A stretch of 64,000 bases of DNA from Haemaphysalis longicornis (GCA_013339765.2 CM023450.1:104611344-104675343); one strand, 5' to 3'; positions 1 through 12,955 are shown, counted from the stretch's first letter. The notes: generated by a model from the sequence alone, not told the origin. Program-made: numbers and translations.

Positions 1-150
1 GACAAATGCCGACACGCTCGCTTCAAACGTGTGGCGGGCGGGAACGACGCCTCGCTTGCCGATAATGAGGCCTTAGCTGGATCGAAGAGGGATACTTGCG
101 TGCTGTGACGTCACCACACCAATTGTGGCTCCATCGTGCTTACCAAGCTA
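1..150 (+). repeat. Dispersed repeat family C, copy 1 (cut by window edge)
   Basis: This stretch resembles 26,870-27,020. Both copies share, in order, TCGCTTCAAACGT, a purine-rich stretch, a CGATAA block, an AGC..CTGGAT block, a GATAC..TGC block and TGACGTCAC. The similarity is in non-coding sequence and extends over at least 130 bp, so an interspersed element is likelier than chance. The left edge lies outside the window and no terminal repeat was seen, so the class is unknown. A perfect CRE palindrome (TGACGTCA, 106-113) lies inside it. Confidence 0.55.
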
Positions 151-599
151 TACCATCGTAGGCCCAAGCAATGCTGGCCCCCCACTTCTTTACGCCATCT
201 CGAACTTTGAAGAACGAACAATGTATTTTACGCGTAGTCACCCTTTGCGTACCTGACACTAGTTGATTTAGAAAGTGTACTTTTATTTAAGGCAGCATTA
301 CCGCGAGTGATAGATAGTGACAGGCGCAGAATCCGAGTGAAGCGATCAGCTCAATGGAATCTCACTGCCATCATGGCATTAAACGAATATATCGCACGTG
401 CGCGCGCGCGCGCGATATACATAACATGCGAAAACCAGAATTCTCTTGAATCCAGTGTGGTCGATTATATGTGGTATTTGTTAAATGCAATTTAGTCGCC
501 TTTAAAAAAGGGGGTGGCCGATCAAGGAAAACTACGAATTCCGGTTTTTAACGAAGAAAAAAAAAATACAGCCGCCAGTTTAAGCCGGCAGAACGGACT
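151..599. other. No gene seen
   Basis: AT-moderate unique-looking sequence with a short alternating CG tract near 390-410. The open frame at 307-495 is short, has no ATG of note and no coding bias. Confidence 0.6.
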
Positions 600-1060
600 C
601 GGACGTAACGTATAGTTCGACGTCATCGTGCCGTCGCCAAGCGCTGAGGCCAGCTCACCGCGGCGGCGCGAAAACGATTCCCGCAGACCGAACCGCGGTC
701 GTGTCGTCTTCCGCCGTGCGTGCGCGCTCTCGAAACGCTGCTCTCGCGGTGTTCCGTTCGTGGAACGGTACACGCGGCCGTCCCGCTGGCCCGCTTGTTC
801 GGCGCTGGCGGCGGCCTTGAGGCGGCAGCGGCTTCGCGGAGCGTCGGCCCGGTGGGGCTCATTAAATACGGCGCAACGTTGTCGCGGCGCACGCCGCTTG
901 CTAATTGCAGCCTCTCCGACGGAGTACGCCGACTCTTGCGAGCTGCGCGCTTTCTCCTTTCCTGGGCGGGCTGGCCTGGCCGTGGGTGCAGGCGTGGGTG
1001 CAGCAGGTGGCGACTTGGGTCACGAGCCTGGGAGGAGCCGCCATTCCGTTTCGTATGCGA
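600..1060. promoter_or_regulatory. CpG-rich block, possible promoter or enhancer
   Basis: A sharply GC- and CpG-rich block sits in AT-richer surroundings. Open frames run through it on both strands, as expected where stop codons are scarce, so none is taken as coding. No TATA box, initiator or splice pair could be fixed. It could be an unmethylated regulatory island, a GC-rich untranslated exon, or simply local composition. Confidence 0.25.
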
Positions 1061-3336
1061 TGCAGAAGTGAAATCATTCAACTCGCTTTTAACACCAGTA
1101 AGAACCTTTTGACCAACTGCGTGAGAGAACCCGCCGTTCAAACTTTTTGGCTTTGAGGTAGAAACTATTGGTTCCTATTTCAACGAGCCCTCGCAATCCT
1201 TCATGTTCTTCTTTTTCTTTTTGAAGGCCGGGTGATTTTTGTGTAAAAATGTTCTAAATCAATGCTTGTACCCGTGTCTGCGTAAAAAGTGGTGGTGCGG
1301 TATTCGTGTTAGATTGCTTTAGGCTCAGTGGGCAGCCTGCAAAGTCACCCATTTAATTCTAGCTCAGTGAAGGTGGTTAATATAGCGGTGCGTGAGCATC
1401 GGGGTGTATGTATGTTTCTTTTACAATACAGGACAACGCAGTATAAACGCCTTGAAAGGCTGGATAAATAAACGGAATATAGCGGTGCTTACGCGTTTTC
1501 TTGCCTTCGAGAAGAATAAAAATACGCTATGTGGTTCTGCACTGACCTTAAAAACGTTCTTTCGCCTGTTTCTTATCTTGAAGTACGGACTGTTCGCCGC
1601 AACTGCTGTTGCCCGCGGTCGTGAGTTAGTACTTACGCAACAACTGAAATCTTCAGCGTCTTGGCTCTACAGAAACACCGGCACAACGTTGAGCCGAAGG
1701 ACAAAATGAAAACGAACATTTTGTGAGTAAAAGCGGGCTCTCCCCGCACGGCGATAGTAATGATAAAGAAGGAAAGCTGCGAGCAAGGGAGCGATCACGT
1801 ACAACTTCTCCGCGTTTCGTTGTGAGGCGTGCGGTCGCGTCACATTTCCGGCCGTATCCCGCGAGCGTAATGCTAGCCGCCAGCTTAACAACTGTTTCTA
1901 TGCGCGGCAGGAGCCCCCCACGGTAAGGCGAGGCCGCTTCCAATCGAATGCTTGTAGTCCCTTGGCGGGGAGACCTAACCTTGAGGTTCTTCTGCTCTGA
2001 GGTTTCTTACTGAGAACTATGAAGTGTACGTACATTGTCACAGTACTCACTGCTGTCCGCACTCTGCTGCGTTTCTCTCGGACAGGCAGTCACAAAACCG
2101 CGGAAAAGAGGGAGAATGGAGTGGATGAGGCGTTACGGCACGTATTATAAATTTCGCTTTCCGAAAAACATAAGCTGTGTGGGCGCCTAAGCAATTCTTG
2201 TAATGTGTAAATGAGAGGGCGCTACTTGTCTCTTAGTGTGTCGGTGAGCTATGTCGCTGAACTTAGTGCTGCTTCTGGCTCTCGTATCTCCTGGTCGCCC
2301 TGCCGCCTCGCTGGAATTCGCAGTGCTCGTTCTGCCTTTTGCATTGTCGATGATACGGTGGATAAACGTCGTTCCGTTGCAGGAGGTCGCTTCGCACGTT
2401 TTGGCGCGTTGCGATGCTCTAGTAGCTTTGTCAGCAACGATAATGCGCGCCTTAGGCCAGCTTGCGCCATCTAGTGAACCGGCCGCGAGGCAGCGCCCAA
2501 CAGAGCCACACCACGCGCCGCAACTACTAGGAACTCACGAATTGTTTGCTTGGCATGGCTTCTTTAGCTTCTACGGTTTTGTGGGACGGCGGGGTTTCCG
2601 CACAGCGAGTCAAGTACTGCTGCGCATTAAAGAAAACGCGATAGCATGGATGACCGCAGCCAACGCCCTGGCTGTGAAGGCAGCCTTCTAGAAGCCGTAA
2701 TTTGGCAGTACTCCTGACACCTTTTTTTTTTTCTCTTTAATTTCGCGTGTGTTTGGCGTGCATATTTCGGCGTTTTGTGGAGTGACGGTGCGCAGAAGTC
2801 CAGCGAATAGAGCTCGGAGGAAGTTGTCGCGTAGTACGCGACATGAGTCCACCAGGCCGAGGGGACACGCAAGGGCTAGGGGCCGTCTGGCGTGCTTCCG
2901 TCGCATCTCGCTTGCCCACTCTACACTTACCACACTGTACACTCGCGCAGCAGCCGTTTCTTCTTTTTATCCCGCGTGTGAGCTCGGTGCCGTAACAGTG
3001 AGCGCTATGAGAGCGTCTCTCTCCTGATCCTCGTCTTGTTTCTGCCGTCAGGCGAAACCCCCGCCACGTGCGTCACAGGCGCCGTGGAAGAGAGTCAAGC
3101 AATAACAACCATGGAAGTGATTGGAACTGCCGAACAATGAATGATGCGTGCAGTTGCTCTCCGACTAGAAAGGGGCGCTCGAGCAGGCTGAAGTGGGAGG
3201 AGGAGGCCTTCCCGTTGCATTCCGCCGCGCGGCCTGCGTTCGAACAAGAAAACAATGTTCCCCGAGTTGAGCTCGACCGACGATTGCTTAACTTGAGAAA
3301 GACGTGCGCCGGTGGTGTACGTGAGTATAAATCTAG
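1061..3336. other. No gene seen
   Basis: Intergenic or intronic sequence with short A and T runs. The longest ATG-started frame (2,251-2,691, 146 codons) opens with a hydrophobic stretch that looks like a signal peptide. It otherwise has no recognisable domain, no splice context and no coding-type third positions, so it is not called. Confidence 0.5.
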
Positions 3337-3530
3337 ATTGCTTCTTTTCGTACTTCGGTTGGACGCTGTACAAGCTGGGAGCGATGCAGATGTACGAGAA
3401 GAAAAAAAAAAGAGAGGGAAAAAATGCGTACGATTGCTTTATTTCGTACTTCGGTTGAACGTTTGACAAGCTCGTAGCGATGGAGGTATACGAAAAAAAA
3501 AAAAAAAGAGAGGAAGAAAAATGCGTACGA
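3337..3530. repeat. Two-unit tandem repeat, about 95 bp per unit
   Basis: Two successive units each run: GATTGCTT, TTTCGTACTTCGGTTG, a GACAAGCT/TACAAGCT block, GCGATG, TACGA, an A-run, then GAGAGG and AAAATGCGTACGA. The units differ at scattered bases and in A-run length, so the duplication is old enough to have diverged. The repeat also explains the repetitive peptide in the 263-codon frame on the minus strand here, which is therefore not evidence of a gene. Confidence 0.75.
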
Positions 3531-6208
3531 AGCTGTGGCGACGACGAACTTTTCGGGTGACGGATAAAAGCTGAGTTGCGTGAATGCGCAATACGTTTCA
3601 ACGACGGACTGCGTCGCGTCGCGGAGCGAGAATGGTTTGAAGAATTGTGCGGCGCCCCTGTTCCCCCTTCCGTCTCCTTTTTTTGACAAACGAGCCAATA
3701 TAGCGGCGTCGCGAGGCGTCGGCTTCGCTCCACCGGTCCCCCCCACACGCGTCGATTCGCCCGGTGCTGCTGCGTGTGCGCTGTTCCCACGACGCGTCGT
3801 TGAAACGAGACAGATTTGCATACGCCGCGGTTTGCGAATCTCATATAACCGCGCGAAAAGGGTAGGGGAAGGAACCCTGGGGTCAATTTCGTGTGTTTGA
3901 TTTGAAAGTTCCGTTATTTTTTCTAATGCGTCATCATTCTTTTTTCTCTTGGTAGAGAAGCCAAGTCTGTCGACGTGAAAAGTACGGTACGTCTAATTTC
4001 TGAAGCTAAAACGTGTAACGTTTAATCGTTATAATTGTTTGCGAATGTAGAGCATTGGTGCTTTTAGAATCGATAAGGAGGAATTTAGAAATACTAAAAA
4101 GAACAAAAAAAAATGAAGGATGCTCGCACTAACGCGTAAGACTTGAAGGTAGCGAAGCTGTACGCAACCTTCACGACCATCACAACGGTTTAAGTCCACG
4201 ATTGCAGCCGATTCGCTCCTTCGCTGCTGCCGCAACGGTCTTTACTCTATCATTGTTGCTATAGTGTGAGCTTCATATATTATTTTTTTGAAGTGATAAT
4301 CATTGAACATCACCTTTGGATTTTTTAAAGATGATAGTCTTTCTTGGGCTACTTAAACCCAGAAATTTTGGTCTGTCTGTCCGTCTGTCTGTCTGTAACT
4401 CGATTCAGCCACCCGGCCAAAGTAAAATTGATATTGCGCAATAGTCTTATATACTCACAGCCAAATGTAAACGTCTAAGCCCGGTTTATTAGTTCATACT
4501 TGTCAACTTTGTTGAACAAGAACAAGGCATTACGCAAATATAAGACAGGAAATTAGTATACAAGGGATATTTACAGTGTTCCTTTATTAAAAAATTCCTG
4601 GGTGCTTTGGTTTTTCGATACAAATGATATTCTACATCTACTGCAGAAAACCGCCGCCGCCCTCCTGGCGGCATATGAAAAATCCCGCGGCAACAGCAAC
4701 GAAAAGGTTCTACTAGCTAGGTTCCACGTCCTGCTTGGAACGCACGTGAGCACGGCCACGCGGTTCTATAAACCTTGTAGTCGGCCGCCTCCATTCACGC
4801 GCGTCTCCGCCGTACTGCAGCGCTGGCATCGAGGAACCCGGCCTGTAGCAGTGGAACGTGGTAAATTCAAATCGCATTGCGCAAACCTTTAGTGTGTTTA
4901 CCTTGGGATGAGCGTGACGAAACAGGAACAGCATGAGAGGTGAGCGGGAAAGCAAAGGGGGGCATTTCCTTGGCAAATGTCTACAAAGGCTGTCGTCTTT
5001 TGACGACATTCGCAACGAAAAAAGCAGATACGCGGCCAATTTTTTTTTTTTTAATTGTGGTCAATCTCCCCAAGTGGGTATGCTTGAATTTCTCGTTTTT
5101 GACTGCGGACACGAAAAATGACGATTTGCTGAAGAGCTTCGCTCTTATAATAACCCGTGGCACGATGCTCTGGCAATGCACTTGTGTATCGCAGGTAAGC
5201 AGACCCCAAAGGGGCCGGGTGAATGGAGCTTTATATATAGGGGCCCTTCATACGTTGATACAAGACTGCGTACATCGTCTCTGGTAACACTTTCGTGCCC
5301 ACAGAGTATGCCACCCCAAGCGTAGATGTTTTCTGCAACTCCAATCAAGCTCGCCGGCAGTGGCACTTACCCGCACCGGTTTTGTCGGAAAATCTTTCTA
5401 TTCAACTCAATGCGTCACAAAAGTACTCCGCCAATCTTTAATGTTATCCTCGAGTTGTACATAGACCTCTATTAATCGCGCCTATCAAGTGGGTCAGAAG
5501 TCTGCCAAATATTTGTAAGTTAATCGTTTCCAGCCCTTACACTCTAGGGGAAAACCACTCTGAAACACCAACGTACTCGGTCACTTGCATTCCCAAATAT
5601 GAGTCCGCGACGCGTGGCTTGGGTCTATTTAGGAATTGCTTACCCGTGTGTTTGGCGCGTTCCACTCGTGTCTGTGTTTGGTTCGAATAGCTTCGAAAAC
5701 TACGAAGATTAGCTGTTGATGGAGCTGGCGTGATTAGTTATCGATTGTGTGCAGTACCTTGCCATGTATGTACGAATCGAAATCAAGCCAGCTTATTCTC
5801 TTCAACCGATCAATAGTACCAAGACTGCATTGTGTTTTCTCAGTAGCCGCGCAGGTATGCGGTCTTGCGACGAGGCAACCTGCAATACTGTGTCCCGTAA
5901 AGCTGCGCTCCCGTTGCGACACGCTTAATATAAATTTGTCACGGCGAATTCTCCGGGCCGAAGTGTTGGTGGCGGAGCTCGAAACGAAGATTTGTGGCGT
6001 TCCCGGTTAGGAGCGCGGCGTACCGTGGGGGGAGGTAATGTGCAAAAAGAGCTATTATCTCGCCAGATTTGGCGAGTAATGCTCCGCTGTGGGCATTTCG
6101 AAAAGATTAGTTGATGGTAGCGTCAGCTTCGTTTCAGCCTGTTTATAATGTATTAGGACTTCTGTCGTAAGATTGGCTGAAGAAGCGCTACAGAGCTCCC
6201 AATGCTTA
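3531..6208. other. No gene seen; small GTCT array
   Basis: Non-coding sequence. A (GTCT)n tract with one interruption lies at 4,371-4,397. No tRNA, inverted repeat or coding signal was recognised in the rest. Confidence 0.55.
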
Positions 6209-6229
6209 CCCCCCCCCCCCTCTCTCTCG

Positions 6230-6326
<97 letters not shown>
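6209..6326 (+). repeat. (C)12 followed by (CT)n microsatellite
   Basis: A 12-base C run is followed by about 105 bp of CT dinucleotides broken by a few single-base interruptions (CG, CC). The 61-codon serine-leucine frame through it is a by-product of the repeat. Confidence 0.95.
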
Positions 6327-6647
6327 GCCATCTCTTTTCCTCATCCTCTGATCGATGATTGTGCGGAGTTTAGCCGGGCTTTGAAACGCCGAAGAATTTC
6401 GCGCGTGTAGAACTTAATCAAGTTTCTATTCCCGGTTGCCGCTGGGTCTTAGCTTTCGAAACACATTGCCGCGTGCATCGTGAGGTAGTATTAGTGAACA
6501 AAAGAAATCTCGGTTTCTCAGGTGATGCAAGAAAGCCTAATGTAATAAATAGCATGCTGGCGCTAGGATAAAGAAAAAAAAAAGTAACGCGCAGCTGAGT
6601 AAATACGAATTTTTGCAATACGCGAGGAAGCTACTTTGCTTTGAGGG

Positions 6648-6704
6648 TCTCCCTCCCTCCCTCCCTCTTCCCTCCCTCCCTCCCCCTCCCCCCTCTCTCT
6701 CTCA
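6648..6704 (+). repeat. (CCCT)n / CT-rich simple repeat
   Basis: Tandem CCCT units grade into C-rich and then CT-rich sequence on the plus strand. Confidence 0.9.
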
Positions 6705-6894
6705 GCTCTACACCAGAGGCGAAATACAATTTGTTAACCCAGAAAACGCATGAACAAATGAACAACTTTCAAATTTCGCGCTACGGTGATGTGTGTACTA
6801 TGGGCATGAGTGACGTTATGGGCCTGAACTAAAAACATTTTTATCAGTCCCACTGCAATATCCCATGGCACGTTTTTTTTTTTTTTTGGCGGTG

Positions 6895-7104
6895 ACTTAG
6901 GCCGGTGACGTCACATAGACAAGGTTATGTGGCGTCATAGAAAAACATACTGGGGGAAAGGGCTACAGAGTCGCCACTGTTGAATATGTTTTTCTTAATT
7001 CTCGATTATTGCTTCGTAGTTGGCGATACAATTGTTATTGTTATCGGGACTAGACAGCTTTTTTAATGAACCAGACTTGTATTTGTCTTCATGGCCCCAT
7101 TTAA
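6895..7104 (-). mobile_element. TTAA-target inverted-repeat element, family B, partial copy
   Basis: Read on the minus strand from 7,104, this begins TTAA, then a GGGGCCATGAAGACAAAT terminus, then in the same order as the complete copy at 42,823-43,330: a CTGGTTCATTA block, TAGTCCCGATAACAATAACA, a GGGAAAG-type block opposite the TATGACGYCACA block, and ACCTTGT. The second terminus is not recognisable, so the other boundary is approximate. A perfect TGACGTCA lies at 6,906-6,913. No transposase is encoded. See 42,823-43,330 for classification. Confidence 0.65.
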
Positions 7105-7859
7105 TGTTCATCTTTTCTCACTTTCCCCAAGTCTGTGCGCTTCGATTTTCTCGTTCACATTCCTTTCGCAATTATTTCGATCTGTAATAGTGTGTGCTCG
7201 AATTGGGCATGCACGTGGCCCACGCACGCGGGCACTTTCGTTTTTTGTGTCGCGCCTCCGTCGTAAATGAAGCCTCTTTTTTTCCCCTCCCCATTGAAAT
7301 GCAACAGTGCACGCCACGAAAGAGCCTCGGCTTGTCGATCCCGTCCGTTAAAAATTCAGCTGCTTTCACAGACCTTGTTTGTCGTTACGCTACGCGGCAG
7401 GCGACCATGGCTTTCCATTGCCCGCTGCGGGAGCACTCTGTAGTACCACGAGAGTCGATGATCGGATGAGATTGAAAATTGTGTAATGTTACTTCGGATG
7501 ATGTCGTAAAAGTGGATTGTTCGACAGTTTGGACAAAAATACTTAAGTAGTAATACGAAAAAAAGTAGTCCTAGCAGCTGCTTTGACGTGCGCGGTCTGC
7601 GATTGCACATTTAAGCGGTATTTAGAAGAAGGAGAATCCCCCTCGCTTATCCGTGTACCACGTGACTACGCGTCACGATTTTGTCCGGATGTTTTCGGTG
7701 CAGGCGGCGAAAGCGACGCTCCCGGAATGGGCGATGGCTTGTCCAATATATTTAGAAACGTTGGTTTATCCGAGTTCGGCCATCATCATCGCCAGCCCAC
7801 TTGTGTCAACTGTATATAGATGGAGGCCTCCGTCGCGTGCCGCCAATTCTTCGTGTACG
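7105..7859. other. No gene seen
   Basis: Non-coding. A short frame starting near 7,583 reads CAVCDC followed by VPRDY, faintly like the start of a THAP zinc finger. The cysteine spacing is wrong and no AVPTF-type end follows, so no domain is called. Confidence 0.5.
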
Positions 7860-8118
7860 CGCGAAGCGACTACCGGCGAACATGCAACACTGTACCACAC
7901 CACGTGGGCTTGCCAGAACACACCAGCAGCCCCCATTATTCGCACCCCCACCCTCGAGCAGTGGGAGGCCGCGCTGTGCAGTTCGGACCCTGAGGACCAG
8001 CGACAGTTGGTGGACCGGGCACGCAGGACCGCAGCCGCCGCAGGGGCTTTGGACTGAGGGCTCCCGTTTTCAAGCGCAAATCTTTTGAATAAATGTTTTT
8101 ACCACCACCACCACCACC
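7860..8118 (+). pseudogene. 5'-truncated LINE, family A, 3' end with (ACC)n tail
   Basis: The frame ending at the TGA of 8,055-8,057 encodes an HTTWACQ zinc-knuckle remnant, then LEQWEAALCSSDPEDQR and a closing RARRT..GALD. The same C-terminus is seen in the copies at 14,841 and 62,578. It belongs to the extreme C-terminus of a non-LTR retrotransposon ORF2, downstream of reverse transcriptase and RNase H, all of which are absent. After the stop come about 30 bp of 3' UTR, AATAAA at 8,088-8,093, a T run and a (ACC)6 tail at 8,101-8,118. It is a dead, 5'-truncated insertion; the exact 5' junction and target duplication were not found. Confidence 0.8.
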
Positions 8119-9029
8119 GCTACCGGCGGTGCTAGACAAAATTATAGCATCTAGCGGTGGCATGACAGGTTGATACCTAAAAACCTTCTGAGCATGCTCG
8201 CGTCTGCAACGCGGGCATTCTAGACTGATTGAACTCCCTCGTGGCTTATGCTAACGAGGTTGGCTGTTCGGTACGATGGTGTAGCGCCTATAGAAATGGA
8301 GGGAGCGAGTGCATTGAGTCAATGCGAGCTGGGAAGCGATCGAGCACTGCTCGCTAGTCGCCTATATAGTTCGCCAATCACGTCGCAAAGACGCGAGTCG
8401 TCACGGAGGCCGCACTCGCAACACCCAGCTGCACAAACGACCCCGGCCCTTGTGGGTATCATGAGGGGCAGAGTCAGGACGCCCTCTTCTTTGGGAACCC
8501 ACGAGAAGGCCCTTCTTGTTACAAAGTGGGGAGAGGCTAATTTTGTTTCGATCAGTGTTGTTCTCGACTGCGCGGACAACACGGCCCGTTAGAGGCGTTT
8601 TCGTGTTGGTCAGTTGGCTCCATTTCGGACGTTGCCTCGCGACCGGTTGCGTAAAGCGGTCACGACAAGTCCGCCGCGCCTCTCGCTCCTGTTGCCTGGT
8701 TACCGACGCCGCTGTTGTGGTGAAAAGGCCTTGCACAGATCTTTCGAAACGTCGCCGATGTCGATTTTAGCTAAGCGGTCAAATGAAAAATAAAACGCCG
8801 CCGCGGCCGTTTAAGTAGTGGGGCACTAATGCGCGGCCTTTTTTTGTAACCTTGAACTGTGCAGATTTGTTGGAGGGGTGGCCCATCTTGCGACAAGAGA
8901 TGTGGCAGCCGATGGGGTGCGCGGGAGGGAATTTTGTAACAGAGACGGAGGGAGAGTTGGGAGGGCGAGAAATAACGTCACTTTTCTTTGCCCTCCACCA
9001 GCCCGGCTTTACGCCAAATTTCAAATGTT
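8119..9029. other. No gene seen
   Basis: Mixed sequence with a GC-rich stretch near 8,560-8,760. Frames on both strands overlap and show no domain. Confidence 0.5.
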
Positions 9030-9072
9030 GGGGGGCAGCATAACACCTTAACCACTGCGCCACCGCGGCGAG
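9030..9072 (-). repeat. tRNA-derived SINE, 5' remnant (A box only)
   Basis: On the minus strand this reads CGCCGCGGTGGCGCAGTGG followed by TTAAGGTGTTATGCTGCC, the acceptor stem, D-arm and anticodon-arm region of a tRNA-like head. A perfect A box TGGCGCAGTGG lies at 9,052-9,062. No B box (GGTTCGANTCC) follows at the expected 30-40 bp, so it is not a tRNA gene and probably not a transcribable SINE. Confidence 0.5.
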
Positions 9073-9879
<807 letters not shown>

Positions 9880-12489
9880 GGTATGAGCTGCCTGGCCCTG
9901 TCGCTATGCGTTGCGTTGCGTGGCGTGTCGCAACTGCGGGTCGGTTTGCTCTCCACTGTCGATGGCTCCTTGCTCACTCTGAATCTTCCTGTCACCAGCG
10001 TGCGCTTGAGAGCACGGCCGTGTCACGGCCCTCGGCGCAGGGGGACAAAAAAGGCGCCGCGTCACGCTGGCCAGTCTGGCGAGCGTCAACCCCGCGGCCT
10101 CGTGGTCTCTCTTTTCTGCCGAAGCTCCCCCGCTGCGCTGCTGGGCAAGACGCCGAATAAAATGTAACGTCGTCGAGGCAGCGCAACCGCGGGCTGTGCC
10201 TTTGTCCGAAATATCCCGCTACTTCTTGCCTTCCTCGGTTCGCCTTTATTTGCTCGCGTTTCTTTTCTTTTTTCTCTCGCCCCGCTGACAGCGCTCATCA
10301 AGGCTGCAGTGTCTTTATCCTACATATCCCACTTGTCTGAGTTACTCGCTCTTACTTGCTTGCTTTTTTTTCTTCACCGCACCGTGACGGCGCTCATCCA
10401 GTTCGCACTTGGCTCTTGACTCCTTCGGCGTCTTCTCTTTTTGCGCTGCTATTTTACTCTTTTATCCGGTGCTTTCAAAAGCCTCTCGCATTATGCCAGA
10501 CGTATGGCTTTTCACAGTCCCACAATTCGTTTCATCTCATCCTTCTCTCGGCTGTCGTATATATATTCTTCTTCTCGAGCGCATTGTGCGAACCGCTGCC
10601 CGCTGAGTTAATTTAAGGGTCTTTGCTTTCGCCACAGATGGATCAGCCCGGGATACACCCGATAGTGGTGTACACGTGTCTGGTGTGGATGCCCAGTCGC
10701 CGTTTTCTTTTTCTTGCGTTTCCTTTTGGCTCCGCAACGCTCGTCAGCCAGCGCTGCTGGCTTCCCTTTTTTTTTTTTTTTGTGCATCTTATTCTTCTCA
10801 CCACCGTCTCTCTGTGACGGCTGGGCTGGCCGCCGCGTCGCGCTCTGCTGGGTGTGCGGTCTGGTGGTTACTTCGTTGACTCTCTTGGAAACTGCAGTGT
10901 CGCAGTGGGACAGGACTACTAACGCGAGTGGGCCGAGGTTGTGCGGTTGCTGCCGATGCCGCTGCATTTTTTTTTTCTTCGGCGACGCTGCATGGTTTGC
11001 CTGCGTCCGCCACGTCGTCGAGGTTGGTCCATGGGGCGCAGCCTGCTGAGTCACCTTTTTCAGCGAAGCTGTTCGGGAGTTTTCGGGGCGTTCGTGTGCA
11101 GAAACGAGTTGGAAGTGAGGGTAGGGAGAAAAGTAACACGAAAAAGTCAATGAACGCGACACAGCCGCTGCTCACATGCCGCCTAAGGTTAGATGGGACG
11201 CCTCCCCATTGGCGTGCCGGTAAAACGCCACGTGAACATCTGAAACATGAACGGTTCAAGGCGACGCCACGAACGCGCACGCAGTCAACCGCCGGTCTCG
11301 TGGGCACCGCACGACGCGGCAGGTGTGGCATTGAAGAAGGAACGGGTGACAGAAGGTGTAGAACGGGCAGTTCGAGATCTTACAGCTTCGCTGACCATCC
11401 ACATCTGTAGGATGGAGTGGCTCCTCCTTTTTTTTTTTTCTAGCCACATTTTGCGAACAACGTTTTTAGTCGCCATTTTTTTAGCTGCACTATAGTACGA
11501 ACACTTGTTAGCAACAGTTTGGCGCCAGCCGCTGCATTTTCTAGAAACGGAAATTTGTTCTATCACGCCCGTGCTAATCCATAAGAGAAGAGCGTCTGCA
11601 CCAACTGCTGGATCTGCTATTGTCTTTTATTTTCTCGCAAAGTAATGTCAATTCTTTTTATAGTCTGGTGAATGAGAAGGATTACAAGTTTATCGCCCGT
11701 CCACCGAAGATACCGCCGTTAGGAGGTTCGAAGTGATTGTGGCCAGTGTTGCCCGCCGGCTTCGCTATTTGCATACGTGCATAGCGACAAGATAAGGAAA
11801 AATCTTTAGTTCTTGGGAATCAACCACTCTCGACGGTTTGCTGGTACTTGAGGCCAACGTTGATAAGAGGACCACGCCAGGAAAAAGTTTGCACGCGGAG
11901 ATCAAAGTAGGGCGTGTCTACGTGGTTGCGGGCGGTCAATTTTCCGTCTTAACGATCGAGCTTGTGTTGACCACAATCGATGGAAGAGCAGTAGTAGTTA
12001 TCGAAGGTCACTAACCGTAATACTTGCAGCCAGTAATAGTTGCCTCGGTGACGCTATGGATTCATTTGCGAAACGGGACCTTGCGACAACGACGCCGCCA
12101 GTGGTGCCAGCTCCGGACTATTTACCAGCGCCATGTGCAACTCATACGCTGGTACGAACATCGATTCACCTTCGTTGGCATATCTTGAAAACAGACGGAA
12201 AAATATCGAGGGTGGCCACTTCTGAAGTCGTCTTATTCCTATCATTTTACAGGTAATGGAGCGGGGAAAGAGATGCGCACGCACGAGTGATATCTTACTT
12301 CATGGTTAAAAAAACAAGAAACAAAGGTGTGGTTAGCGAGATGCCGAACTGATGCATATCAGTTTCGCTTCCACGTGGAACGTAAACTACAAGCTTGTTG
12401 TATTGTCGCGAGGTGCGGAAACCTCGTAACCTCGTTCTTCCCAGATTTATTGTCCCCTTTTGGGTTATTTTAATTAATTAATTTAATTC

Positions 12490-12490
<1 letters not shown>
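9880..12490. other. No gene seen
   Basis: 2.6 kb of pyrimidine-rich sequence on the plus strand with several T runs. Many overlapping frames occur but none has a domain, a splice pair plus coding bias, or similarity to another part of the window. Confidence 0.5.
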
Positions 12491-12526
<36 letters not shown>

Positions 12527-12592
12527 CTATATATATATAATATATATATATAATATATATATATATATACACATATATAATTTAAAATGATT
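12491..12592 (+). repeat. (CA)n-(TA)n compound microsatellite
   Basis: About 32 bp of CA is followed by imperfect TA repeats to about 12,580. It forms the left flank of the fold-back at 12,593-12,758. Confidence 0.9.
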
Positions 12593-12758
12593 GTAGTAGA
12601 CGCGAAGACAAAACAGAAAGACGTAGAAAAATAGAAATAAAGTTTATGACGTTTCAGGGAAAGACTCCCTTTCTTCGAGTAAGAAAGGAGTCCTTTCCTG
12701 AACGTCAGTAAACTTATTTCATTTTCAACGTCTTCGCGTTTGTCTCTGTCTCTACTAA
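12593..12758. repeat. Fold-back (inverted repeat) flanked by microsatellites
   Basis: Left arm 12,593-12,675 and right arm 12,681-12,758 are imperfect inverted copies separated by about 5 bp. Shared blocks read outward as AAAGRAGTCYTTTCC, TGACGTT/GACGTTT, AAACTTWATTTC and GTCTTCGCG. The left arm contains GAAATAAAG, so each arm could be the 3' end of the same retroposon placed head to head. Both outer ends run into simple repeats (CA/TA left, CT/TA/GA right). No target duplication was found and no protein is encoded. Confidence 0.8.
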
Positions 12759-12814
12759 CTTGTTTTTTTCGCGCTCTGTGTGAGTTTTATCTTTCAGGCA
12801 CTAATAAGACTCTC

Positions 12815-12955
12815 TTCTCTCTCTCTTTCGACATCTATCTATATCTATAATAGATATATATATATATAGTATATATATATAAATAATAATATGATATATA
12901 GATATATGTATATATAGAGAGAAGCGAGAGAGGAAGAGAGAGAGAGAGAGAGATT
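12815..12955 (+). repeat. Compound CT / AT / GA simple repeat
   Basis: CT-rich, then imperfect TA-rich, then GA-rich tracts follow in succession. The CT and GA ends could pair, making a further weak inverted repeat to the right of the fold-back. Confidence 0.85.

Noticed and set aside
2251..2691. ATG-started 146-codon frame with a hydrophobic start resembling a signal peptide
   Set aside because: No domain, cysteine pattern, splice support or codon bias; one such frame in 64 kb is unremarkable.
3095..3886. 263-codon minus-strand open frame
   Set aside because: It runs through the 95-bp tandem repeat and A/T runs, and the peptide repeats follow the DNA repeat.
6173..6358. Serine-leucine repeat protein over the CT array (also 21,882, 37,347, 58,024, 62,444)
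   Set aside because: Pure translation of CT/GA dinucleotide repeats.
7583..7700. THAP-type zinc finger (CAVCDC..VPRDY)
   Set aside because: Cysteine spacing is wrong and the conserved closing motif is missing.
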